From Paenibacillus_F sp047238265 (GTDB taxonomy: Bacteria > Bacillota > Bacilli > Paenibacillales > NBRC-103111), in assembly GCF_047238265.1 (NCBI RefSeq), contig NZ_JBDFMM010000001.1, positions 3,038,001-3,102,000 on the forward strand: a stretch of 64,000 nucleotides of DNA. The letters are read 5' to 3'. A program made the position numbers and the translations under genes. Each line of letters begins with the position of its first letter. Positions within the stretch are counted from its first letter, which is position 1. This document shows positions 57,800 to 64,000 of this stretch, in pieces. The notes beneath the pieces were generated by a model. The model was not told where the DNA came from. It was given only the letters and a program-made list of their open reading frames with translations, and ran no database searches.

Positions 57800-59347
57800 T
57801 TATTCGAACTTGCGCTTCCCTTTCCCGATTTCGAGTACCCGGTCCACCCACCCCTCGTAAAATTTGTGTTCGTGAGACACCAGAATGAGGCAGCCGCCGA
57901 AGTGAATCAAAGCGCTGCGCAAAGCGTCTTTCGCTTCCGCATCCAGGTGGTTGGTCGGTTCGTCCATGATGAGCAGGTTACAGGACGAAAGCTGCAGCCG
58001 GCACAATTTCACTTTCGACTGCTCTCCTCCGCTCAAGCTGCGAAGTGATTGGGAGGCTCTCGTTTCGTTGACTCCGCACTGTGCCAAATGACGCCGGATT
58101 TCTTTGTTAGTCAACTGCGGATAGCAATCCGACAAAAACTGAACGGGTGTTATCGCGTCGTTTTCCCAGACTAAATCCTGCTCATAATAGCCGATTCTGA
58201 CCGGTTCAGCAAAACGGAATACGCCGGAAATAGCCGGAATTTTTCCCGTAAGCGTTTTGAGCAAGGTCGATTTGCCGATTCCGTTAAACCCCGTAATAAC
58301 GACCTTTTCCCCGTTTCTGACGGAAAAAGTTAACTTGGGCAGCAGCGGATCGTCATATCCCACTTCGAGTCCGTTTACACGGAGCGCTTCCTGCGCCCCA
58401 AGCGGCACTTCCCTGAAGCGGATGGTCGGCTTGGAGACAAAAGCAGGCGCCGCGATCCTTTCGATTTTGTCCAGCTGCTTTTTACGGCCCCGCGCGATTC
58501 GGGAGTTGACTCCGGCCATATTTTTGCGGATATACTCTTCCGTCCTTTGAATCGTTTTCTGCTGGGCATTGTACCGCCGGATATGCTCCTCACGCAAATG
58601 CTGCTTCTGCCGGATAAAATCCGAATATTTACCGGGGTATTTTTTTATCGTTTCGCCTTCGATATCGCAAATGCAGGTTGTGATTTTATCAAGAAAGGCA
58701 GCATCATGCGAGATAACGACGAAGGCATTAGTTAATGACATTAAATAATCTGCCAGCCAGCCGATATGCTCTTTATCGAGAAAATTCGTCGGCTCGTCGA
58801 GCAGGAGCACATCCGGTTTTTCCAGAAGCAGTTTGGCCAGAATCGCCTTGGCCCGCTGCCCCCCGCTCCATTCGTGAATGGGTCGCTCTGTCCCGATGGC
58901 GCTGAGCCCTAGCCCGTTGACGATTTTCCCGATGGTGCTGTCCACTCCATAAAAATCTTGTCTCTCCAGCTCTTCCTGACAGCGCGCGGCTTTCAGCAGA
59001 AGTTCTTCCTTCCCGGTGCCTGCGCTCTCTTCATAGAGAGCGTTCATCTTCCTTTCAAGTTCGTACAGCGGGGCAAAAGCCGTTTTTAAATATTCCATAA
59101 CCGTCAAGCTTCCGTCGATGACCGCATATTGATCGAGATAACCGATCCGGACGTTCGGCTGCCAGCGTACTGCTCCCTCATCGGGGATAATTTCTCCCGT
59201 CAAGATGCTCAGAAGCGTGCTTTTTCCGGTACCGTTCTGTCCGACGACACCCAGATGCTCCCCTTTGAATAATTCGAAATCCACCCTTTTATATAACGTT
59301 CTGTCTCCGAACGAGTGGGACATGCCCGTAATTTCCAGCAAGCTCAT
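57800..59347 (-). CDS. ABC-F ATPase, YfmM-like
   Basis: A 515-residue protein with two ATPase domains and no TM region. Domain 1: Walker A GQNGTGKST, signature WSGGQRAKA, Walker B VLLLDEPTN. Domain 2: Walker A GFNGIGKST, signature LSGGEQSKVKLC, Walker B LLIMDEPTNHLD. A charged linker (about 240-300, ARGRKKQLDKIERI) joins them. ABC-F proteins act on the ribosome; some protect it from antibiotics. The overall pattern resembles B. subtilis YfmM. The ATG at 59347 has AAAAGGAGA. Its leader contains an intrinsic terminator, which suggests antibiotic induction. Confidence 0.9.
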   Translation of the reverse strand: MSLLEITGMSHSFGDRTLYKRVDFELFKGEHLGVVGQNGTGKSTLLSILTGEIIPDEGAVRWQPNVRIGYLDQYAVIDGSLTVMEYLKTAFAPLYELERKMNALYEESAGTGKEELLLKAARCQEELERQDFYGVDSTIGKIVNGLGLSAIGTERPIHEWSGGQRAKAILAKLLLEKPDVLLLDEPTNFLDKEHIGWLADYLMSLTNAFVVISHDAAFLDKITTCICDIEGETIKKYPGKYSDFIRQKQHLREEHIRRYNAQQKTIQRTEEYIRKNMAGVNSRIARGRKKQLDKIERIAAPAFVSKPTIRFREVPLGAQEALRVNGLEVGYDDPLLPKLTFSVRNGEKVVITGFNGIGKSTLLKTLTGKIPAISGVFRFAEPVRIGYYEQDLVWENDAITPVQFLSDCYPQLTNKEIRRHLAQCGVNETRASQSLRSLSGGEQSKVKLCRLQLSSCNLLIMDEPTNHLDAEAKDALRSALIHFGGCLILVSHEHKFYEGWVDRVLEIGKGKRKFE

Positions 59348-59365
59348 GGTTATCTCTCCTTTTTC

Positions 59366-59439
59366 CATAAAAAAAAGCAGAAAGAATGCGCCGGTGCGGC
59401 ACAAACCTTCTGCTTTCTGTATTTTGCGTGCAAATACAG
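59366..59439 (-). promoter_or_regulatory. Leader attenuator (terminator plus upstream hairpin) of the ABC-F gene
   Basis: On the minus strand a hairpin CTGTATTT-n7-AAATACAG (59417-59439) is followed at once by AAAGCAGAA...TTCTGCTTT (59374-59416, with an inner GC-rich stem) and U8 (59368-59375). The terminator ends only about 20 nt before the ABC-F start. A frame with ATG at 59447 (MYCCICTQNTESRR...) reads through both hairpins. This matches ribosome-mediated transcription attenuators of antibiotic-resistance ABC-F genes. Confidence 0.65.
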
Positions 59440-59476
59440 CAATACATTCTTCAGCGGAAACTGAACAAGGTATCAC

Positions 59477-59510
59477 AAAAGGCTGCAGACAAACGATTGT
59501 CGGCAGCCTT
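59477..59510 (-). terminator. Upstream hairpin in the ABC-F leader
   Basis: AAGGCTGC...GCAGCCTT with an inner GACA/TGTC pairing and UUUU on the minus strand. It may be a second attenuator or the end of proS read-through. Confidence 0.5.
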
Positions 59511-59606
59511 AATTTAACCGGCGGACGGCAGCTCAAATAAGCATGAAATCTTCACGCAAAATTCGAAAGCTATCAGCCGATGAATGAAAAGCGGTTCGCT
59601 TCTCGA

Positions 59607-59693
59607 TTAAGCTCCGGACAACGTTTCATCGTTTGTATCCGATTGTACGGAGCGGCATTTTGGATATCTTTTTTCAGTTCCCAAGCAGTTCAT
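59607..59693 (-). CDS. uORF in the ABC-F leader (28 codons)
   Basis: MNCLGTEKRYPKCRSVQSDT plus eight residues starts at an ATG with AAAGGGAG 8 nt upstream, about 20 nt after the predicted transcription start. It ends about 190 nt before the terminator. A leader peptide for ribosome sensing is likely, though the hairpin-proximal frame at 59447 is an alternative. Confidence 0.45.
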   Translation of the reverse strand: MNCLGTEKRYPKCRSVQSDTNDETLSGA

Positions 59694-59720
59694 CTGGAAT
59701 ACTCCCTTTCATTTGGAGCT

Positions 59721-59749
59721 ATTTTATAACGCCCCTGCGGTCTTGTCAA
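59721..59749 (-). promoter_or_regulatory. Consensus promoter for the ABC-F gene
   Basis: Minus strand TTGACA (59744-59749), exactly 17-bp spacer, TAAAAT (59721-59726). The -35 overlaps the proS stop codon, so ABC-F has its own promoter at the end of proS and a leader of about 365 nt. Confidence 0.8.
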
Positions 59750-61470
59750 TCCGCCAGTTTGGCTAAACGGGCCCGTTCGAAAATCCGCTCGCAAGCAGCT
59801 TCGACGGTGATGGTTTGTTTCAATCCGCTCCCGCGTTCTATAAACTCCACCCTGCCCTGTACCGCGTCTTTGCCAATTATAATTCGCAGTGGAATCCCGA
59901 TCAGATCCGAATCCTTGAATTTAACGCCGGGACGCTCGTCTCTATCATCTATCAGCACCTCTATCCCATTCTCTTGCAGGCGGCGGTACATGTCATTCGC
60001 CATTCGCACTTGAGCGTCGTCCTTGATTGAAACCGGAATAAGATGAACCTGATAAGGCGCCAAAGCGAAGGGCCAGATGATGCCGTTCGCATCATGTTTT
60101 TGCTCGATTACAGAGGAAAGAATGCGTGAAACACCTATTCCATAACACCCCATAATGATGGAGGCGTTTTTGCCGGCCGCATCCAGAAAAGACGCCCCCA
60201 TTGTATCGCTGTACTTCGTTCCCAATTTAAATACATGCCCGACTTCAATACCGCGCGACAATTTCAATACGCCTTCGGCACAGCGCGGACAACCGTCTCC
60301 TTCGGCAGCTTGTCGGAAATCGCCGATTTCATAATTCGCTAAATCACGTAAAGGATTGAGATTTCCGTAATGGTAGTCCGCTTCGTTGGCACCCGCGATT
60401 CCATTTGCCATTCCTAGAACCTCTTCATCGAGCAGAACAGGGATGTGCATGCCGAAAGGTCCGGCAAAACCAACCGGTGCACCCACAGCTTCTTCAACAG
60501 TTGCTGCATCCGCAATGGAGAAATCGTGGGCCCCAAGGAAATTTTGCACCTTAATTTCGTTTACTTCTCGGTCTCCTCTAACGACAACTGCAATGGCCGT
60601 TTTATCGGCTACATAAACAATCGTTTTCATAATATCGGAAGGACGAATGCCCAGAAACTGAACGAGCTGACTGATCGTGCGGATGTCAGGCGTATGAAAT
60701 TTCATCGGCTTCTCCTCCGAGGGTGGTTCATTGGACTCCATTCGTACGGCCTTGGATTCCGCTTGTTCGAGATTAGCGGCATATTCACAAACAGTGCATG
60801 CGGCAATCGTATCTTCCCCGATATCGGCAAGGGCTATAAATTCGTGAGTGCCGCCTTCTCCGCCTATCGCACCTGCATCGGCCTCAACGGCACGGAAATT
60901 TATTTCACACCGGGTGAGTATCCGGTTGTAAGCTTGATACATCTTCCTATATGATTCATTAAGTCCTTCCCAATCGGTATCGAACGAATAGGCGTCTTTC
61001 ATAAGAAACTCGCGTCCGCGCAGCAATCCGAATCGGGGACGCCGCTCATCGCGGAATTTCGTCTGAATCTGATACAGCGTGACCGGCAGCTTGCGGTATG
61101 AACTTATTTCTCCTTTCACGAGAGAAGTGATAACTTCCTCATGAGTCGGGCCCAGTGCAAACTCACGGTCGTGCCGGTCGTTAAGACGCATTAATTCGGG
61201 GCCGTATACCGAGTATCTTCCGGATTCTTTCCACAGTTCTGCCGGCTGCAAAACCGACATGAGCATCTCCTGGGCTCCCGCACGATCCATCTCCTCACGC
61301 ACGATTTGCTCCGCCTTCCTTAAAACTCTTCTTCCAAGAGGCAGGTAGGTATAAATCCCAGCCGCCAGCTGCCGGATATATCCGGCCCGCAGCATAAGCT
61401 GATGGCTGATCACTTCCGCATCAGCAGGCGCTTCCCGTAAAGTGTTAAGCAATAATCGGCTTTGTCTCAT
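59746..61470 (-). CDS. proS: Prolyl-tRNA synthetase, bacterial type
   Basis: A 574-residue enzyme of normal length for the bacterial type with an inserted editing domain. It starts MRQSRLLLNTLREAPADAEV; class II motif 2 lies in TKFRDERRPRFGLLRGREFL and motif 3 in ASIIMGCYGIGVSRILSS. The editing domain lies about 225-405 (GVPVGFAGPFG-like region VGAPVGFAGPFGMHIPVL). It charges tRNA-Pro. The ATG at 61470 has AAGGAGA. A T-box leader controls it. Many Paenibacillaceae carry more than one proS. Confidence 0.95.
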   Translation of the reverse strand: MRQSRLLLNTLREAPADAEVISHQLMLRAGYIRQLAAGIYTYLPLGRRVLRKAEQIVREEMDRAGAQEMLMSVLQPAELWKESGRYSVYGPELMRLNDRHDREFALGPTHEEVITSLVKGEISSYRKLPVTLYQIQTKFRDERRPRFGLLRGREFLMKDAYSFDTDWEGLNESYRKMYQAYNRILTRCEINFRAVEADAGAIGGEGGTHEFIALADIGEDTIAACTVCEYAANLEQAESKAVRMESNEPPSEEKPMKFHTPDIRTISQLVQFLGIRPSDIMKTIVYVADKTAIAVVVRGDREVNEIKVQNFLGAHDFSIADAATVEEAVGAPVGFAGPFGMHIPVLLDEEVLGMANGIAGANEADYHYGNLNPLRDLANYEIGDFRQAAEGDGCPRCAEGVLKLSRGIEVGHVFKLGTKYSDTMGASFLDAAGKNASIIMGCYGIGVSRILSSVIEQKHDANGIIWPFALAPYQVHLIPVSIKDDAQVRMANDMYRRLQENGIEVLIDDRDERPGVKFKDSDLIGIPLRIIIGKDAVQGRVEFIERGSGLKQTITVEAACERIFERARLAKLAD

Positions 61471-61504
61471 CGCTATCGTCTCCTTGGTAATCTCCTTATG
61501 AAAG

Positions 61505-61765
61505 CTCATAAAAAAACAAAAAGACACATTCGTCAGGGACGAATGTGTCGTGTTACCACCCTAATTCAACCGTGCAGGCGTGCGCGGTCCTCATTCGGAT
61601 AACGGCTTAACCCGGCAACGGTTATCTGGCATCTCCAATGGAGTCCCGTTACAACTGGCAAGGCGGGACAGAGTCCGATCGTTTCGTGAAACCTTTCAGC
61701 CTTTGGGTTTCATTTCTGTGCGGCGACCGCTGAACTCCGTTTCCTTGTTCAACGCTTTTCATATA
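61505..61765 (-). ncRNA. T-box riboswitch of proS
   Basis: The minus strand holds the T-box sequence GGGTGGTAACACG (about 61549-61563), followed by a terminator GACACATTCGTC/GACGAATGTGTC (61523-61549) with a U-rich tail that ends about 35 nt before proS. The part upstream to about 61765 provides Stem I. Uncharged tRNA-Pro should stabilise the antiterminator. I did not decode the specifier codon with certainty. Confidence 0.9.
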
Positions 61766-61970
61766 ATTATTTTTATCAATCTACATGAAAATCAAGCTGC
61801 AGTCAAGCGGACGGAAGGAGGAAAATCACCTCCTCCTTCCGGGATTTTACTCGTTCACTTTTTTCCGTTTCCACTGATGACTGTTTGTTTATGTTCATCG
61901 ACGGCCCATCCATCCAATCTGAAAAAATGCCTCCGCTAAACCGCAAAATACGATTTATGAAGGCATAAGC

Positions 61971-62525
61971 TTAATCGAACATCAAATACCAGTACAGCGC
62001 AACTTCCTGACTTTGTTTGTCGAGACCTTTGTACAGACAGGAATCGAATCCTCCCAGAACAAAACCGCAGCTTTCATAAAACTTGCAAGCCCGGACATTG
62101 TTGTTCTGCGTCTCCAGCATGATTCCGGGCATTCCCCCTGACTTGGCCCAGTCCTTGGCCTCATCAATCAGCTTACGGCCGATACCGAATTTACGGTATG
62201 CAGGAGCGACTTTGATGTCTTCGACGTAAGCGTAGGCGTTCCAGTTTTTCATCAGCATAATCTGGCCGACGATCCGGTCTTCCGCCCACGCCAAGTACAT
62301 GACTTTATCGGGATTGCCGATATAGCTTGCATACCCGCCGTCCTCCCCTGTTTCGTCCGGTTCGCCGGGATATCTTTTCGTATAACGGGGCACTTCTGCA
62401 ACCGTATAGCCGATCCGGCCGTTCTCCATAGTAAGTGCAAGTTCGGAATCGACGATAAAACTCCCGTCCACTTCCATGGTCCCCAGCTTATCATCTGCGG
62501 TTAATGCACAAATCCTAATATCCAT
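61971..62525 (-). CDS. satA: Streptothricin N-acetyltransferase (SatA/YyaR type)
   Basis: A 184-residue GNAT enzyme with the tell-tale SatA sequence: MKNWNAYAYVEDIKVAPAYR, FGIGRKLIDEAKDWAKSGG (acetyl-CoA loop), PGIMLETQNNNVRACKFYES and CGFVLGGFDSCLYKGL. It should acetylate the beta-lysine chain of streptothricin-class antibiotics. The ATG at 62525 follows GGGAGG; the longer upstream frame is not supported. It adds a fourth resistance-type gene to the 56-63 kb stretch. Confidence 0.88.
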   Translation of the reverse strand: MDIRICALTADDKLGTMEVDGSFIVDSELALTMENGRIGYTVAEVPRYTKRYPGEPDETGEDGGYASYIGNPDKVMYLAWAEDRIVGQIMLMKNWNAYAYVEDIKVAPAYRKFGIGRKLIDEAKDWAKSGGMPGIMLETQNNNVRACKFYESCGFVLGGFDSCLYKGLDKQSQEVALYWYLMFD

Positions 62526-62705
62526 GTTCAGCCTCCCGAATGTTTGTTTTATCACCGTAAAAGCATGAAGAACAAACGGATACCCGGAGGTCCGCGGACT
62601 TAACGAAACACATATTTTTCTTTCATCTTTCAACCTCCGCACTCGAATTACCGAAGCTTTTTCTTCTCTGCCAGTTCGTCCCCACGCACAAATACACCAA
62701 ATTTA

Positions 62706-63491
62706 TCAGGCGTCCGGCAACCCGTACGTTTCTATCCAGCCGTCTATTTGTTTAGCGAACTTGCTCCGGGTCAAAATTTCGTGTGTGATAAAATGACCGT
62801 TATAAAACAAACTGTAACTGGTGTAGGGCGTCGGCGCGGATTGCGCTTCCTCGGTAGACTCGATTCTCCTGATTTCGACAGGAATGGAGCGCTCTCGGGC
62901 ACAATCCGCAAGTTCGCCGACATAATGGTCCGTATAGGGGCATTGGGCGGTGTACAGAACCTGAAATCCTTTTACAACGTCTACTTTCTGCTCATGGACG
63001 GTTGTTTTGAATTTCGGAGACGGTGCGTCTTCCTTGAACTTCAGCGCGACCAACTCGAAATAAGGGGGCGCCTGATCGCACACCTGGAATCCGTTGCGGA
63101 CAAAAAAAGATTTGTCGGACAAATAGGGCCGTTTGGTCCGGCTTGTTACCGCAATCGCGCCATTTTCCGCCCCCGCTTCTTCCAGGCATTCCCTGAGAAG
63201 CTTTTTACCGTACCCTTTTCCTTTGTAAGAACCTGCTACCCAGAAGCAGTTTATGTAGATGTAACCGGGAGCTTCCACCGGGCACCAGGCGTATTCCGCC
63301 GGAATATATTCGATGAATACCTTTTGCCGGACGTCCAGCTTTTTAAAACGCAGACCTTCCTGAAAGCGCTGCTGGAGCCATTCCTTTTTCAGCGTCACTC
63401 CGTCGGCGCATTTCTTATCGGATATGGCACAGCAAATATGTTCCCCGCTGATATTCTCGTTGTTTAACGTGACGATTCCCGGTTCGTTCAT
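62706..63491 (-). CDS. YoaP-type GNAT acetyltransferase
   Basis: A 261-residue protein. The N-terminal GNAT domain contains GYIYINCFWVAGSYKGKGYGKKLLRECL (core AGSYKGKGYGKKLLRECLEE, acetyl-CoA site, about 88-107). The C-terminal about 100 residues form the YoaP domain, with TAQCPYTDHYVGELADCARE, a thioredoxin-like C-P-Y arrangement, and TSYSLFYNGHFITHEIL. Substrate unknown. GGGGAGGGG precedes the ATG. Probably co-oriented with satA but separated by 180 bp. Confidence 0.88.
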   Translation of the reverse strand: MNEPGIVTLNNENISGEHICCAISDKKCADGVTLKKEWLQQRFQEGLRFKKLDVRQKVFIEYIPAEYAWCPVEAPGYIYINCFWVAGSYKGKGYGKKLLRECLEEAGAENGAIAVTSRTKRPYLSDKSFFVRNGFQVCDQAPPYFELVALKFKEDAPSPKFKTTVHEQKVDVVKGFQVLYTAQCPYTDHYVGELADCARERSIPVEIRRIESTEEAQSAPTPYTSYSLFYNGHFITHEILTRSKFAKQIDGWIETYGLPDA

Positions 63492-63931
63492 CCCGGCCCC
63501 TCCCCTGATTCGTATACCTTAAGATTACCTCAGACCAGCGAAAAAAGCACGGAATCATGCTGACTTTGCCCGATAACCGGCTGGGGATAAAGCGCGTTCT
63601 GTCCGATAGATGAATGAGCCAAACCTCATGCCGGCACTTTCAGCACATCATCGATTTTTTATGGTGAGAGAGGATGCCGTAATTCATCCGGGTCAGGAAA
63701 TCGACCTCATAAACGTACTTCACGCACAAGGATTTCGGCCATACACATCGGGGATATTTTTTTATACATCCGTAAAATGAATCAATTTTCGGTAAAATGC
63801 GAGGGTTAAATTGATATGTATCATTTTTCGTTGATTTTTATTATTTACGAATACCCAACGTCAAATTAACATTAGGATGTAATTTTACTAATTTTGGTAA
63901 TTTAGATCACAAAAGAAAGGAGGTGTTTTGC
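63492..63931. other. Intergenic stretch of about 440 bp
   Basis: AT-rich to the right. It must hold promoters for the YoaP-type gene (left) and for the gene that begins at 63932 (right). No ORF, RNA or convincing operator is recognised. Confidence 0.5.
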
Positions 63932-64000
63932 ATGTCAAGCCTGAATGAAGTACTCGCTCGCAACCGGATTTTCCTGAAGGAGAAACAGACCCTCCCTTTG
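63932..64000 (+). CDS. Start of a gene cut by the window edge (possibly beta-carbonic anhydrase)
   Basis: An ATG follows a very strong AAAGGAGG site with 8 nt spacing. The 23 visible residues begin MSSLNEVLARNRIFLKEKQT. The start resembles beta-carbonic anhydrases of Bacilli (S-x-L-N-E-x-L-x-x-N), but this is too little sequence for a firm call. Confidence 0.5.
   Translation, partial: MSSLNEVLARNRIFLKEKQTLPL

Noticed and set aside
1..64000. Mobile elements, prophage, rRNA or tRNA genes
   Set aside because: No transposase, integrase, terminal repeats, phage structural genes or RNA-gene signatures were recognised anywhere in the window.

Overview
The window looks like chromosomal DNA of a Gram-positive spore-former of the Paenibacillaceae type (inference). 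The signs are strong AGGAGG-like ribosome binding sites, frequent GTG/TTG starts, many U-tailed hairpin terminators, Fur boxes, a T-box before proS, and family relatives known mostly from Bacillus and Paenibacillus (YxlEFG-like, Btr-like, YfmM-like, SatA, YoaP). I saw no rRNA, tRNA, CRISPR array, insertion sequence or prophage. The gene content is that of an accessory, environment-facing region: many small regulator-plus-target modules, efflux pumps and detoxifying enzymes.

Layout. 0-9 kb: end of a DUF5643-like protein, VanZ, an HxlR/NAD(P)H-oxidoreductase pair, a stress SDR, an isochorismatase-fold hydrolase, a DUF3829 lipoprotein, an ArsR/SRPBCC pair and an Lrp/EamA exporter pair. 9-20 kb: a YxlEFG-like ABC operon whose permease is frameshifted, with a divergent HTH regulator; DUF1835, TauE/SafE, a TetR/flavin monooxygenase operon, a HAD phosphatase and a ROK/MFS pair. 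20-25 kb: a Fur-box iron region with a siderophore-binding lipoprotein, a frameshifted Btr-like AraC regulator, a TrxR-like ferredoxin/flavodoxin reductase and a GEMM-type (c-di-GMP) riboswitch. 25-28 kb: a TetR/DUF3995 pair sharing an operator, and a Bcr/CflA exporter behind a leader peptide. 28-31 kb: a 794-residue two-domain prenyl/terpene synthase-like protein. 31-36.6 kb: an ECF sigma/anti-sigma pair, then an ECF42-type sigma with DGPF (YCII) proteins. 37-49.5 kb: MFS, aldo/keto reductase, MocR regulator, SUFU, a second oxidoreductase/TetR pair, a second Fur-box siderophore lipoprotein, a NUDIX-NADAR operon, rhodanese and DUF302. 49.5-54 kb: UbiX/UbiD with a divergent LysR, and VanZ. 54-64 kb: threonine-aldolase-like enzyme, phosphatase, DHA2 MFS, ABC-F, T-box-proS, streptothricin acetyltransferase, YoaP-type acetyltransferase, and the start of a gene at the right edge.

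The strongest signal is a repeated regulatory design. Two drug-efflux MFS genes (26.7 and 56.2 kb) are each preceded by a short leader ORF with its own good ribosome binding site. In each, tandem proline codons of the leader (CCC-CCT or CCT-CCT) are the exact complement of the downstream gene's Shine-Dalgarno sequence. The ABC-F gene at 59.3 kb has a long leader with a consensus promoter, a 28-codon uORF and an intrinsic terminator just before its ribosome binding site. Together with the SatA homologue this suggests a resistance-rich region in which three genes are controlled by ribosome-sensing attenuation. Also notable are two flavodoxin-fold oxidoreductases that both appear to start at CTG, and several clean palindromic operators that tie regulators to their targets.
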